In this document: positions 12,367 to 46,733 of the stretch, in pieces
Position numbering within the stretch: the first letter of the stretch is position 1
Layout of the letters: every line of letters begins with the position of its first letter
Source: Echinarachnius parma
Taxonomy: Eukaryota > Echinodermata > Echinoidea > Clypeasteroida > Echinarachniidae
NCBI GenBank assembly: GCA_037951105.1
Contig: JBAMJV010003843.1
Location: forward strand, 112,921-176,920
Reading direction: 5' to 3'
Length of the DNA stretch: 64,000 nt
Position numbers and translations under genes: made by a program
Notes under the pieces: model-generated
The model's input: only the letters and a program-made list of their open reading frames with translations
What the model was told of the DNA's origin: nothing
Databases searched by the model: none

Positions 12367-13063
12367 AGTAATGATGCAGGTTTTGGTTACTAAAATTCAG
12401 TTTCACCAAAACTGTACTCTCCTTACCAGAACTCAACTATCCCTTTAAGAAAGAAAAACAATGCTTACACTTTTTCACAAATTTACAAAAGAGGGGTTTT
12501 TAAATAGTTGTTGATGATATCTCTATTTAATCATTATTTTAACAAAACATCACATGCATGCACAATTTTTTATAAAAAATGGAACAATTATTTTGTAAGT
12601 ATTTAAATTCTCTTGGAAATAACTTTTGTTGTTATTGTTACTCTAGTCGCTAAGTCCATGAGATTGCATAACAATATTCTAGGCTGGTGTTTTCCCTACT
12701 CTTTACATAATAAAAACGTCACTGTCACTTTACAAGATTTGTCCAAAAGTGATATTTGAGACTTAAATCAAATAATTGTAAGATTCTTCTGAATGATTGA
12801 TATGTGATATTTTCATAGAAAAAGGAACATTGTTTACGCAGTGAAAAAGTGGAAATCTAATTGATGTCAGATTTTATCCCTTGATCAATTGTGCGAAGTA
12901 TCTGAATCTGGATACTTTTTACTACAATCGCAAAGCTTTCCGGAACGCTTTTCAATTCATGTTAAATATCTCCATAATTAGGTAGATATTTACCTCACAC
13001 AAAATTGTATCTTTAACAGGTCCTTGAAGTGCCCTCTATACCAAAACTGAACTATCCCTTTAA

Positions 13064-14400
13064 AATAGTATTGATCATTACTAAGAATATAAATTTGTTT
13101 AGTGTTTTGAAGGGCCTTTTATACTTGGTCTTCTCATCACTATCATCAATATCATTTTGGTTTAATAAGATTATGTTGTGTTTTTGTTCAGTGCCTGTGA
13201 ATGATGTTAATCAATGTTTTCAGAAGAGATTACTTTTTCATACAAACTTTTTTATTACAAAATTATTTGCCATAATACTTTGGATCAGAATTGGATACTT
13301 TGAAAAGCTCAACTTTTACTCAGTACATACAGTAGTATGTAAATGTGTAAAGAGAGTTGCTTTGAATAAATACATGTACAATACATGTGATGGTTTTGCA
13401 GACTATGTTTTAATGTGTCTGTATTATTATATATTGAAATGTATACATGTATGTTAAAATGTAATCATAATAATAAGAAGAAATAATAATAGTTATTATT
13501 ATTATGACTATAATAATAATATTGATGAATTCATAATAATATATGAATTACTTTGATGTTTGTATATGTCAAGAACATGTATAAGCCAGCACTTTGGTTT
13601 CAAATTAGGTAAATGGCTTACATTTGATTAGTTTTATATTTCTCCCCTTACCAACCCCTACCCCTTGGTGCTAGTTGCACACCCCCCCCCCCCCCCCCCC
13701 CCCCCCCCACTGGCAGGCATGGGGCTACTTTTGCACCACCACATGAATGTCACACACAGTCACACACCCACATACAAAATGATATAACACTTAACAGTCT
13801 CTTATTCCTTATTCTTTTTTCTTCAAGTTAACTTAGAGACTGAATAAACAATTCTTTTTCCATTCAATTTACTTGGCCATTAATTAGAAGATACTCCAAA
13901 AGCAACATACATTTCCTGATTTAAATACACATACAAATATTTATATAAATATGACTGACAAAAAGTCAATAAAAATAACACAAATACTACTCAAAAAGCG
14001 TAAATGGTAATAATAATACTTTTTATATTATAAACTGCATTCTGCAGTCTCAAATTCAATCAAATTAAAGGGGATCAGTAATACTAATATTTTGGGAAAT
14101 ATTTATTTAGAATAAATATAATAATTATGTACATGTTAGTCCAACATCATCAATTAAGTACTGGTAGAAATTATTTATAGTTTACCCAGGGACATGAGAG
14201 CTAACACACGTATACAGTCATATTATAATGGTTTACACGCTCTGGTAACCACTACTCCCATTGACATTGTACAATGAAGTAGATTGATAATGAATTGAGC
14301 ACGCTCGCATACCACGAGTCATGAGCGTCACATTTGATCTTCCGCAAAAATGTATAACATTCTTGAAACATTGTTCAAGAATAGCACAAAATTGACCCAA
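13064..14400. other. AT-rich stretch, nothing recognised apart from a poly-C run
   Basis: Open frames at 13,029-13,457 show no protein pattern; they start within a MITE end and are AT-rich. Confidence 0.5.
13682..13708 (+). repeat. poly-C run, 27 bases
   Basis: Uninterrupted C. Similar runs occur at 5,793-5,809, 43,145-43,164 and 51,688-51,703. Confidence 0.95.
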
Positions 14401-15700
14401 AATAAACATGATTTCCCTGTATGTTGACTTCTGCATGCTCGTGGGTAATGAAACAAAAGGAAAGGACAATGATGTAAAACGAGAAACTACGGAAATTTGA
14501 TTAATTATTCTTACTCACCTTAGAGGAACCTGGCCAAACAAAGACACAGTGTATGAAGATAACACGCCAAAAGCCGTGCTGCAGTTTCCGAAATGATAGC
14601 GCACTGTCTGCTATTGGAGACTTCTCGTAGTGGTGTGCGTACGTGGTTTTTGCCCGGACGATGTGTTCGATCGTGGTATAAAAAATTACTGCGGCCTGTG
14701 CTAGCTAAAAAGAAAGAACCTTGAATGAAAATTCCCTCGTTATTCTATTACTTTCTGATTTTATTTCCTTACTCTTTTGGAACACGCTCGTCCATTCGAC
14801 TCGAATCCTTAAACGGGGGACGATAAAGTCGTTGATCCTCGCAAGTTCATGAATAATTTGGTCGTACAAATACGGTACTTCGCTCCGCGGACGGGGGTCA
14901 CAAGTGGAAGAATCGAACACCAATGAAGAACCGATTGGTGTTGCGAGACTTTGTGCGTGTTACGTTATGCGGGGCTGTTCGATGCACATGTACTGCACTG
15001 GGAATGAGCTATACTGGCTTGCGTGGTAGCGGTGTGTTCCCACCTGGTATCGTGTTATGCGAGGCCACTTTGTGACATGGGTTGCGGCCTTGCGGGGTAG
15101 GCTGCCAAAAATAATTGAGGCAATGGGTACCTCGCTCGAAACAAACTAATGGGGAGCAAAATCAGACACTTCCCCTTCTCGCTTTATAATGAACACGAAT
15201 GTCACCATCCGGTGAATTTTTTTTACAATATAAGCATTATAAGTAAGCAACTGGTTCTTATGTACAGTCATGTACAATACACATACACATACACACACAC
15301 ACAATGCGGATTTTTGTTCTGTGTCTGCATCTCACTAACTAACATAAATTATTTACATAGATCTTTTCTTGGTGGCGCGAAGGTGGTATCGCTTGGGTTA
15401 GTTACTCGGTATGCAGCGGCTTCGCGGTACAAATGCGGAGCGTCGCACAAGCATCTACATAAAAGTGAGCGATGGATGCAGTTTCCAAGGAGATGCCAGG
15501 GTTGAGTCGGGGTGTGGTATCGATATGAAGATAAGATACCATATACCACACACTCACACGGTGGTGCGGGGATGATAATTACGATGGAGATGAAGCTTGC
15601 GGCCAGGAAATTAATACGATTGAAAAAGAAGGATGGGTGGAAGCCCGGGAATATAAATAAGATAGGAATATGGAATGTGGAATAAGATAGGGGAGATAAT
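14400..15700. other. CpG-richer stretch with a candidate minus-strand first exon
   Basis: CpG is frequent here compared with the AT-rich flanks. On the minus strand, CCTCTAAG/GTGAGTAAG (GT near 14,518) is a near-consensus donor. A TATAAAAAAT lies at about 14,679 on the plus strand. No coding frame is recognised, so this may be the promoter of a gene to the left or beyond the window. Confidence 0.25.
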
Positions 15701-15789
15701 CGCGCGTGGTAATGGTATTACAACGTTACTCCAAGAGAGCCGATTGCGGGATTTTGTTTCTCTTTAGATATTTATTTTAAAAAACATAA

Positions 15790-16179
15790 AGGAGCAAAGA
15801 AATCTAGTAACTTTGTTGACATGTGCAAAAAGTGATGAATAGTCGATGTAATGTATATTGTTGTTATCTCATATGTCCACAGGGTATTGTGTGAAAATTT
15901 CAAGTCAAATGGACATTGTATGGCCAAGTAATGAGCGAAAATGCAAAGTGATATTCAGTAACTTACTGCACTCACTTTGTACACAGAAGAAAAACTCGCC
16001 CGGAGTTGTTCTTATCTGAATACTTCAATCATACATATCTTTGTAACGAAAGGGAAATTTGAAAAACCGAAACCTGTCCCGTGATTTTATTGTTAATACG
16101 AATACAACAAGGTATAAGGGAACCGCTAGAATTAGAATTTTATTTTGAGGATTTGGACAATGTTACTAAGTCCCTTTAA
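15790..16179. mobile_element. TTAA-type MITE, family GATCTAGTAAC
   Basis: Left part AAATCTAGTAACTTTGTTGA, core TATGGCCAAGTAATGAGCGA, right end GTTACTAAGTCCCTTTAA. Confidence 0.6.
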
Positions 16180-16871
16180 GGTTTTTCTCCGGCCTTTTTC
16201 TCATTTCTGGTCAGTTTCCATGTTTGAAATAGGTAAAAAATATGGGCATAATTATAGAGAACAGTTTTTCTCAGTGGGGCTGAGGTCTTTTGCCTGAATA
16301 ACTCCTTCCCACTTTTTCACCTGACAAGCAAAATAAAATTTTAAAAAGTCCTCACCTCGTTGATGCCCAAAAAGTATGTGTTTCATGGAATAGCACGGTT
16401 TTGCCCGAAAATAATATGACTTTGCCCGAATGTAACACGAGTTTGCCCAAAAATATAACAGCATGGTTGAGCCCAAATATGACAGGATTTGCCCAAATTT
16501 CAGGTTTTCAAACCTCCAGGGATGCTGCAGCCCCCAGCCCCCCCCCCCCCCCCCACCCCGCCTCCTACGCCTAGGCTATGGTAAAACAAATAACGAACTC
16601 CTTGTCCTTGATGGAGCTCGTAGGAGTGTAGCGCAACCCAAGTATAAACACATCTTGTATTTAAGTTTTCTAATTGTTTGTATGTTTTTTTTTACATTCT
16701 CATTAAAATAGGCTTCACCTTCCCACTTCCTATAGGTCCTCCTCCTCCTCCTCCTCCTCCTCCTCCTCCTCCTCCTCCTCCTCCTCCTCCTCCTCCTCCT
16801 CCTCCTCCTCGTCTTCCTTCCTTCCTTCCTTCCTTCCTTCCTTTCTTATCCTTCTGCTTCTTCTTCTTCTT

Positions 16872-16903
<32 letters not shown>

Positions 16904-16948
16904 GGTGGTGGTGGTTGTTGTTGTTGTTGTCGTTGTTGTTATGGTTGA

Positions 16949-16979
<31 letters not shown>

Positions 16980-18231
16980 GCGGGGCGGGCTTGATCGTGG
17001 CCAAGACCGAGACCACTGGTTTAGTTGTGTAAGTGATGGTTATTGTTGGATACTTTGTTGGATAACTGTGTATCATCACCTTAATTGTACATGTTTCACT
17101 GCCCGTCATACTATTGACCAATTATTCCCATTCTCTCGGCACCGCTCGGCACACAGCTGAATGCACACTAACAATGGCGCGCGGAATACTCGCGTGTTCA
17201 ATGGTATGTAGGGCAATAAGTCTCATTTATCAGGCACTGACTTGGTTAAAATTGGCAAAAATAGGAACCTGACATGGTCTCACTCAAAGCGCCCTAAAAC
17301 AAAAACTACACGTCCAAAATTCCTTTTCTTGGTATCGTTGTTCATTGGAAAGGACACCCTATCCGATGGACATGTTCATTTTGTTACTTTATTTTGGGAA
17401 GTGCCCCGTTCCGTTATTTCTGGGGGGGGGGTGCCCCCCCCCCCCCCCCCACAAATAAAATTAAATCATGGCTAATTTCTAATTCGATACCAGTGATTTA
17501 AAAAAGGGTATTTCTTAAGACATGATAACTCAGATTCTACTTCATGTCAAGTCAAATTCCCTTCATAGGTATATGCACCAGATTGCATAATTTAAGTTAA
17601 CAATTGCAAAAGCTCCCTTACCGTAAATGGGCGGACACCCACCTCTCATCAAACCATAGCCCCCTCTCGGTCGCTTCGCTCCTTCGGGAATCGGTCTTGT
17701 CTACGTCTGGTATACCTTGTTCCGTGTTGTTGTTTCATAACTTATGTGGCATTTGGTGCAATGTTGGAACTATATTATGTCACGTTGCGTATATTAGTTT
17801 TGGGGTGCATCCTGGGGTGCATATTTAATAATATTGTTTTCTTCATGAAACAAATAAAAACATGACGCACTTACCCACAAAAAGTACATGGCGTCAAGTC
17901 CGAATTTCCTTCCTATGTATGCACCAGATTGCACAGTTTCAAGTCCCAAAATGCAAAAGCTCCCTACCGTGGGAGGGGGGACACCCCCTCCCACACCCTT
18001 CCCCCCTGCTCAGTCGTTTCGTTATTCGGGCTTGGTCGCTTTGCTCCCTCGCAAAGTCGAAAAGTGGCAACCCATTACGCTATACCTGGTTGTGAATTGT
18101 GATGCAGAATTCTTTTTGCCCCCAAAAAGTTGTTTGCTCATTACGCCACTGATCAGGACTAACATGAGGAATGGTGGACACATGGAAGAGGAATTTATAC
18201 GAAGCAGGAATCTAGAGCGATGAAGAAAACA
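16180..18231. other. intergenic, simple repeats and unassigned sequence
   Basis: Besides the compound microsatellite, two related GCACCAGATTGCA...AAAGCTCCCT(A/T)CCGT stretches (17,576-17,626 and 17,921-17,972) show a local duplication. G/C runs at 17,425-17,450. No gene seen. Confidence 0.5.
16732..16980 (+). repeat. compound microsatellite (CCT)n(TTCC)n(TTC)n(TAG)n(TGG)n(TTG)n
   Basis: Six simple repeats in a row; the poly-Pro and poly-Leu/Gln open frames here are artefacts. Confidence 0.97.
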
Positions 18232-18458
18232 TAAAGCCCTCTGCAGACAGAGCCGACTCGAGCCGATCCGACTGGTTTTCAGTCGGATAAGCGCAGTTTT
18301 CAGTGCCTCGCGACACACATTTTGCCAATCGAGAGACAGTCGGATGCAAGTCGGAGCCTATTCAACACGATGAATCGGCTCCGTCCGACCGGGCCCGACT
18401 CCAGCCTGATTGAAACCAGTCGGATCGGGTCGAGTCGGCTCTGTCTGCAGAGGGCTTA
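18232..18458. mobile_element. inverted-repeat element, AAGCCCTCTGCAGACAGAGC ends
   Basis: GCCCTCTGCAGACAGAGCCG and CGGCTCTGTCTGCAGAGGGC are perfect inverted ends; the interior is rich in GAGTCGG/CCGACT, 227 bp. Confidence 0.75.
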
Positions 18459-18717
18459 AGACGACAGCGGAATTTAAATTGATATGTCTATATAATTATG
18501 ATGAAAAGAAACCATTCGCGAAGAATTCGTTTTTTCCCCATGAATAGTAGCTATCGAGCGGAAATGTGATATATATATAAATTCAATGTTTTTCGTGATA
18601 TTTGGGGATACACGTCCCCAAAGCTTCCTGTTACCCTATTACAGTTTTCTTCGAAATTATTATTTGTCTAACCCACAATAATTATGTTTATGTTTATGAT
18701 TTTGATTTTTAAAAAAA

Positions 18718-18791
18718 GTTCTTAATTAAGTTTCTCCGTGAAGGGTTCCTTTAATTAAAGAAACCCTTCACGGAGAAACTTATTTAAGAAC
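18718..18791. repeat. hairpin with ~30-bp arms
   Basis: AAGTTTCTCCGTGAAGGGTT and AACCCTTCACGGAGAAACTT pair perfectly around CTTTAATTAAAG. Confidence 0.85.
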
Positions 18792-19542
18792 TTAAACAAA
18801 AATGAAAACAAGAAAATAGGGTACCTCCGGGAATCCGGATTGAATCATTTTCTTTGCTCTTCTTCATATTTCTGATCAGTTTTTCTATATTTGTTTAGAA
18901 GTTTTGTTTTTGTTTTTGATTTTTATAATAGTATAGACAGTGATCGAGCTTAAATATGATATACATTCAATGGTTTTCGTGATATTTCGGGATACACGTC
19001 CTTTCAACTTCTTGTAACCCATAATAACTTTTCTTGGAAATTATTATATTTGTAACCCACAATATTTCGATGTACATTGTATGTTATTTTAAAGTTAAAA
19101 ATGGGTTGTTTTGTTTTGGCGGCGGTATGTTTTTTCTTGTCAACGTTGTTTTTTGCAATAATAAAGTTTTAAACAAGTTTACATAATATTTTCATGTGTT
19201 TATGATTACAAAAATAGTGTAAGCTTCGGTCGCATTGGACCGTTTTGGATGTCCGGAGTTTCGTTGTCAAACACAATTTTAATAATTTATTATAAAACCA
19301 AGTTGTGAAAAACGATCGAGACCACCACTGTCTACGAAAAATATGCATTTGATAATAAATTCCGGTAATAACATTTCAAGGTTTAGAAGGAATTGAAATC
19401 AACAAGTTTATATTAACATTAATGAAATAAACTTCTTTTTTTTTTTATTTATATATATTATACATTAATAGTGGTGATCAAACGGAAATATGCATTTCCG
19501 ATATTAGTTCAGTAATTACAGTTCATTGGACGTTGGGAGGAC
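18792..19542. other. AT-rich intergenic stretch with weak local duplication
   Basis: 18,560-18,680 and 18,940-19,070 share GTTTTTCGTGATATTTGGGG-like and ACACGTCC blocks; otherwise nothing recognised. Confidence 0.45.
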
Positions 19543-20020
19543 TTACGGCGGGGTAATGCGGCGGTATGACTTTGGACGGCGGGGTGACTGGACGACGGCG
19601 GAATTATGATGGGGTGACTTGGGAATTAGGCACGGTGGGGTGTCGTTGGTGACGACGGGGTGACTTTCGGGAAGGCTTTGGACGGCGGGGTGACTTTGGA
19701 TGATGGATTGGAGGTGGGTCGGTCGGGTGACGTTGATGACGGCGGAATTATGATAGGGTGACTTGGGAAGGGGGGAAGGCACGGTGGGGGTGTCGTTGGT
19801 GACGACGGGGTGATTTTCGGGAAGGCTTTGGACGGCGGGGTGACTTTGGATGATGGGGTGGAGGTTGGTCGGTCGGGTGACGTTGATGACGGCGGAATTA
19901 TGATGGGGTGACTTGGGAAGGCACAGTGGGGTGTCGTTGGACGGCGGGGTGACATGGATGATGGGGTGGAGGATGTGGGACGGTCGGGTGACGGCGGAAT
20001 TATGATGAAGTGACTTGGGA
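19543..20020 (+). repeat. GC-rich minisatellite, ~100-150-bp units
   Basis: Three long units share GGACGGCGGGGTGACTTTGG and GACGGCGGAATTATGATGGG; shorter internal repeats (GGCGGGGTGACT) are visible. The proline-rich open frames on the minus strand are a by-product. Confidence 0.85.
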
Positions 20021-20384
20021 CTTACAGAAATATTGTTTGTTAGTTAGTTGTTGTTGACACGTGATCGTTCTCAAAGTGAAAGTGACCCCTTATTAGCGAT
20101 GTTTCAAGTACACTTTCAGCAAATTATACCAAGACAAAAACAGGTACAAATTGGCATACAAAAATGGCTTCTATAGTACACAAACAAATGAAAAAGTACC
20201 CTATTTTCTCATCTCTAGGATGAACATAGTCATGAAATATATACCCTTTTTTTCTCCATTTCTGTCATTAATTTTTGTTTCGCGAACACACGGAAAAATT
20301 GACCCCTTTTTTCGCAATTTTGTTAACGATCATAATACTAATGGTGGCTACTTATATTCCAGCGCATGTTCCGTCTTTCAACGC

Positions 20385-20560
20385 TCGCAGGGCATCACTA
20401 TTATTACCCTGGTCATCGGATACATACTGCACTCAATCCAGCACACAAAGTGCAAGTTTTCCACTCCCTGGGGATCATTCCAGCCAGGCAACCTTGTAGG
20501 TGCACACAGTGCTAAGTAACTCCTTTCCATCCTTCCGGGTATCATACGTACACAGGGCCA
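20385..20560 (-). mobile_element. SINE body fragment
   Basis: ATTACCCTGGTCATCGGATA and CCTGGGGATCATTCCAGCC match the middle of the SINE family in reverse; ends missing. Confidence 0.5.
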
Positions 20561-20568
20561 ATGTGAAG

Positions 20569-21094
20569 TTAAAGGGATAGTTGAGTTTTGGTCAAACTGA
20601 ATTTTAGTAACCAAAACCTTCACCATTACAGTACAAACTAATAGTTATAACTCCACTATGCTCGAAAGGTATACACAATTACCAACGACTAAGTAAAAAC
20701 CCCGTTATCATTTTTAAAAAAAGAGCCGTTACAACTCAAGAGGGCGCTCTGTAAAAAATCATTGGTTTTAACCATTTTTCAGACAAAATTGTGCATGTGA
20801 GGTTTTTTGTTAAAATGATTAAATATAGATATCATCAACAACTATTTAAAAACATCTTTTGAAATTTTTGAAAGAAGTATATAAGCATTTTATGTATTTT
20901 TTTAAAAAGTCAAGAAATCGCCTGGCCAGACAATATATAAATAAAATATTTTGAAATCAAATTTTACAACTATGAGAGCATTCGAAAGGAAATGATTCTC
21001 ATTTTACATGTTTTATTGAATGAACTTTCAAATGGAATTAAAACCAACCAATTTAGGCATTTCGGGAAGTACCAATACTCAAGTGTACCTTTAA
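20569..21094. mobile_element. TTAA-type MITE, family TTAAAGGGATAGTTGAG, 526 bp
   Basis: Same ends and inner sequence as 55,059-55,601 (AAGAGCCGTTACAACTCAAG, GAGGGCGCTCT). A duplicated right terminus, ACCAATACTCAAGTGTACCT, recurs at 21,180-21,203. Confidence 0.7.
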
Positions 21095-22144
21095 TGATGA
21101 GATTACGTTGTCTTTGTATTTAGTGCCTGTAAATGATACGTAATAATTGTGGTTTCAGAAGGGATTCCTTTTTTCATGCACCAATACTCAAGTGTACCTT
21201 TAAAGGGCCGGGGGGTTACTCATCTCACACTCTCTTCAAGATTCACATATCACTAGTGCATGCACATTCCAAGGGACAAGAAAAATGAACGATTAAAAGA
21301 CTCGTAATTAATTTCTAAATATAAATAGCACAAAAGCATGATATTTTACTTTATTTTAGCAATTATAAAAGCTACCAAGTTTCTAAATCGGGAAGATTTT
21401 TAAACACATAATATATTTGATTGAATTTACATTTGACTCACCTACTCAATTCACTTCATAAATACCAACATCATCATTGAAACAAAATCATCTTACTATA
21501 ATGAAAAGCATAAAATACATCTTTTTACTAATAAATGCTTTTGCTGAAAGTGCAAAACTGTAATAATGTATGTGAGGCAAGCTACCGATAATGTGAAAAC
21601 AATTTGAAGTTAAAATTTAACAAAAATTACATCGTCCATTTAATAAATTTTAACAGATTTACATCAATTGAAAATATTATTTGAAACAATCTTCTTGGAA
21701 AATACATAATTACCCAATGTCCCCGATGACACGATCAAAAGTACATGTATTATCTTTGGTCCTGCTGAACTAAAGTTTATATGATCATCCCAAGCAAGAA
21801 AACATGATATCAGTCAGAGCAATGTTCAACAATTTGGTCTCATTATCAACTCAAAATCATCCAAAAACATTTTAAAGCCAGAACAATATTAAATACATCC
21901 CTAAACGGAGCCCTGCCCCAACTTCCTCAATATTTAACTTCACCATCCAACTTTGAAATAAGTTTTCCAATTCCAACTACATAATCAATCAAACAAGTTT
22001 TTGATACATAAAGCCATGCAAGAATTTTTAAAAACATTAGTGGCAACATTTAAATATATACAATGGCATAATTCCAATAGTAGTGGAAAACGTGAGGATG
22101 AAAAAGAAGTACTAAAACTATTTCAGCATACAGAATACAACACA

Positions 22145-22510
22145 AACATGTTAAGATACAGTCATCCCTGTTTAGCATCCACCTTTAAACAAAGACCACC
22201 TACCTATACAGACCAGTAATCTAGGCCCCATTGCAGGAAGAGATACAATCGCTCATAAGTTACAATTAATTGTAAGTCAGAAAATGTGTTCTAGATACGC
22301 AAATCTGATTGGTTGAAACGTGCAAATTTTCTGATTTACAATCAATTGTAACTTACAATCGATTGTGTCTCTTTCTGCAACGAGGCCCGTGACTCCCTAG
22401 GAAGCATTTTGCATGTAAATGAACCTGTCTATAAAGACCACCTGTGTATAAAGACCACCTACATATAAAGACCACTTCAGTGTAGTCTTTGTAGACGCTG
22501 ACAGGGATGA
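22145..22510. repeat. TATAAAGACCACCT tandem repeat around a MITE
   Basis: Short units of TATAAAGACCACCT/TACAGACCAG flank the element at 22,224-22,388. Related AGTCAAACCTGTG...AGACAGGTGG sequences occur at 37,678-37,850 and 43,232-43,385. Confidence 0.6.
22224..22388. mobile_element. inverted-repeat MITE, GGCCCCATTGCAGGAAGAGA ends
   Basis: Arms GGCCCCATTGCAGGAAGAGA...TTGTAAGTCAGAAAAT and CTTTCTGCAACGAGGCCC side pair imperfectly; 165 bp. Confidence 0.65.
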
Positions 22511-23559
22511 CTGTATTACGGCAGGATAAACAATGCCATAGCCCAAGCATTACAACACAGTTTGTTTGATTTTTTTTTATAAACCATCTATTAACTTCAA
22601 GTACTGGAATAACTTTAACTACATGTAGTACAATTTCATTTTCTTTTTCTTTCAACAACTTAATATAAACAATGTTAGATTTGGAAATACATGTATATAA
22701 AGAACACCTTTAGTTTTACTTTGACAATTGCAGTATATAATTTTCCTTTCACTCAATCAATCAATGTATTATACAAACAAATTAGTAAAGTATCAAATTG
22801 CAATCAATACAATTCATGTGGCCTTTATGACATTACTCTTTTTCTAAAGAGTTTAAAATGGATTTGCGAGTGACATTTCATTTTTGGTTAACATGTTAGA
22901 ACTTCTCATGGTTTCTATAATGTCTTGTCAACACATCTAAACACACCCAGCAAGGGTATTTTTTTTGGAAAACTAGGAATAATCATGAATTATAAAAGGA
23001 GTGAATACCAAAGGCACTGGTTACCCCCTCAGAACATTTCACTGAATGTTTAAATTATGTAATTAATACTGTACATGAATAATTGGAGCTTTCCTATATC
23101 ATGTTAAAATAATCAACGAATTATACTGGCATTCAATTACTGCAATTTCAAGAATGATTGAATATAAACGCGAAGGGTTTGTATGCAAAAAACAATACTT
23201 TTTTTTTTTACAAATTCGAGATAATTGCAATTAAACTGCTGCAAACCAATGAATATAATACAATAATGTGTCAAAAATAGACCTTGATATGTAATGATTT
23301 AGGTATCAATTACAATACAATATTTTGTGTTATATGATAGTACCTTTATCTTAGTAAAGACAGCAAAGTAATTTATGTATTTTTGTTTGCATGTACACTC
23401 TTCAATATTCATATGAATACACGTTTGTGGAAACAACATGTTGATATAATAGTTCAAGCATACATTTAATCATTTAACTAACTGAAAAGAATACATATAA
23501 AACATCTGTCTCTCTCTCTCTATCACTCTCTCATCCACGTTCACACACATTATTGACAG

Positions 23560-23565
23560 TTTATT
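23560..23565 (-). terminator. candidate alpha-catenin poly(A) signal AATAAA
   Basis: AATAAA on the minus strand (TTTATT on plus) in an AT-rich stretch about 1.2 kb after the stop. Others occur further on, for example at 21,350-21,355, so the real 3' end is not decided by the sequence alone. Confidence 0.25.
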
Positions 23566-24508
23566 TTCAGAATACAATTTAAGTATATAATCACACATTG
23601 TACTGATAGGAGGAAACACATTGAATACAATTTAATCTATAGGAATAATATGGATAACAGTGCTACCACCATGGCCACTATATTATTTATATTGAAACTT
23701 TTAACACAAAATTCAGGCAATCATCCCTTCTTTTCCCGATGCACTCTGAATATATACTAGGCCTTTTGCCTCTGATAAGGATTCTGCTGGCATCAAATGC
23801 TCAGAGTCAGGCCCTCGACTGTAACTCGTTTTCCATACCGGCTAGAAAGAAATGTTCCATGGAGGTTAAATAATAGTTCAAATATTAATAGGTGTAACAA
23901 CGTTGATGCAGAATTAAGCAATTGAAATGACTTGAATGCATAACCCCCATCCACACGCCCTGGCATTGTGATAATTGATAATGTGAATGTTCAGTAAATA
24001 TTATAGCAGGAGCGCAATTTGTATAGAAGATGTTACAAATGTAAAAGATTAAGATATTATATAGCAGAGGAGCCATGTAATAGAAGTTATGACCTCTTCA
24101 TGAAAAAGAGTGAAATCAACGAAACAAGAAAATTGTTTGCTTCAATTAGCTCACATGAAAACTTTGCAAGATTTGTTACTTTATCTTTGAATGCAATTTG
24201 TTAAAATCTTTCAATTTTTACAAACAAATCCAAGCCATCTGCATGTGGACAAAAAGATCTTTGTGCATGGTAATAGTATCACATAGGAATGCCAGGACCC
24301 TTCAAGTCTAGAGTCTAACATACAGAGGTGTGATACCCGATTTGCATGGACATGATCAGAATGAACCTGACACAAGGCCGGACCCATCAGGGTTTTGTCA
24401 GAAAACAGGAAACCACAACCCAAATCCAGGGTTTTGTCTGAAAAAAGGGGTAACCAGGGTCCCAATTCAGGCTTCTTGCCTTAAAATAGGTGACCTAAAG
24501 AATTACGC

Positions 24509-24640
24509 TTAATAATAATAATAATAATAATATACTCAATTTATATAGCGCCTAATATGATTGATAATCATCTCTAAGCGATTAATCACAAGTCAGACCC
24601 ATTTTCTGATTTGTGATTATCACAACTCTTTATGCAACAA
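24509..24640 (-). mobile_element. SINE tail fragment after the alpha-catenin stop
   Basis: ATATAGCGCCTAATATGATT...CATCTCTAAGCG is the 3' end of the SINE seen at 32,287, in sense with alpha-catenin and possibly inside its 3' UTR; preceded by an (AAT)n run. Confidence 0.65.
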
Positions 24641-24748
24641 CCCCCTGGGCCCAAGTTCAGGCTTATTCTTGAAGTGATATTAATCTTAATTCTTAATTTT
24701 GAAAACGGTGCATCACTAAAAATTGGCAAACAAAGTTTTTTGTTTTTT

Positions 24749-46045
<21,297 letters not shown>

Positions 46046-46151
46046 CTTGCTTGATTAGTCTCTCCCTCTCTCTTTGCCTCTTTCTGTCAGCTGTTGGAAG
46101 TTGATAAAATGCTTGGTCCTTGGAAGCTTGAACCCTTCTGATGAAGTTGAC
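46046..46151 (-). other. CTNNA: 5' UTR part of the alpha-catenin first coding exon
   Basis: The bases from the ATG up to a CTTTTCAG/GTCAAC acceptor (AG at 46153-46152) form a purine-rich leader. This implies at least one further non-coding exon upstream. A TTAA-type mobile element ends 34 bp beyond the acceptor. Confidence 0.6.
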
Positions 46152-46184
46152 CTGAAAAGATATGTAGATAGACCTGTGTGTAAT

Positions 46185-46733
46185 TTAAAGTGATGCCTGT
46201 AAAGTGTCTAACTCCACAAAAAATACTTGGAGCTTCCTCGTTTCTCTTCTGCCGTGTTGTTTAGCTTATGGTAAGAGAAGAATAAAATAGGGTTAGATTT
46301 TTTCAAATGTCCCTTTGGTATGAAGATAATTATCATTGAAAATCATTATTTGAAAAGCGTTGATCAACGCTTTTGATAAAAAGTACAATTGTCCTAGCTG
46401 AACACGTCCGCATGCAGCAAGCGTGGGAACATTCCTGAGATTGAACTTTGAGCAGAGCGAGCGCAAATTCCATGAATTCTGTACTACGTCTGTAAACATA
46501 CACGGGTGCGAATATCTCAAATGGCTAATTATTACTGCGACAAATGTATGGCAGACCATCAGTATTCGGTGATAAAAAATGAACTCAATATTCGTTTTTT
46601 CACTAGGTAAACAGTGTTCGTTTCAAACTTTCACAAATCTTTCAATTGTATTTTACAATGATATTGATATATAGGATTGAAGTCTCAAATGTCATTTTGT
46701 GCAATATCTGACACTTTACAGGTATCACTTTAA
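46185..46733. mobile_element. TTAA-type MITE, same family as 364-731, 549 bp
   Basis: Shares both ends and flanking inner sequence (CTTCCTCGTTTCTCTTCT) with 364-731, but holds a larger centre. It ends 34 bp from the acceptor of the alpha-catenin exon that carries the start codon. Confidence 0.75.

Larger units (their letters stand above)
10805..13063. mobile_element. nested TTAA-type elements, family TTAAAGGGATAGTTGAG
   Basis: Left end TTAAAGGGATAGTTGAG at 10,805; right ends AACTATCCCTTTAA at 12,448 and again at 13,063, each facing the left end. At least two related elements are nested here. An inner element (11,308-12,366) has ends AAGCCTGAGTC...TCGGAA and TTCCGACCCAGGCTT, and itself contains the long palindrome at 11,746-11,894. 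Confidence 0.55.
21205..24508. other. AT-rich stretch after alpha-catenin, possible long 3' UTR
   Basis: Apart from one MITE and short GACCACC repeats there are few mobile elements, unlike the rest of the window. It could be a long 3' UTR or plain intergenic DNA. No coding exon is seen on either strand. Confidence 0.35.

Noticed and set aside
13029-13457. 142-codon open frame on the plus strand
   Set aside because: AT-rich, starts in a MITE terminus, no protein pattern.
16678-17121. Poly-Pro, poly-Leu and poly-Gln open frames
   Set aside because: Compound microsatellite.
19543-19955. Proline-rich repeated open frames on the minus strand
   Set aside because: By-product of the minisatellite; the repeat unit explains the pattern.
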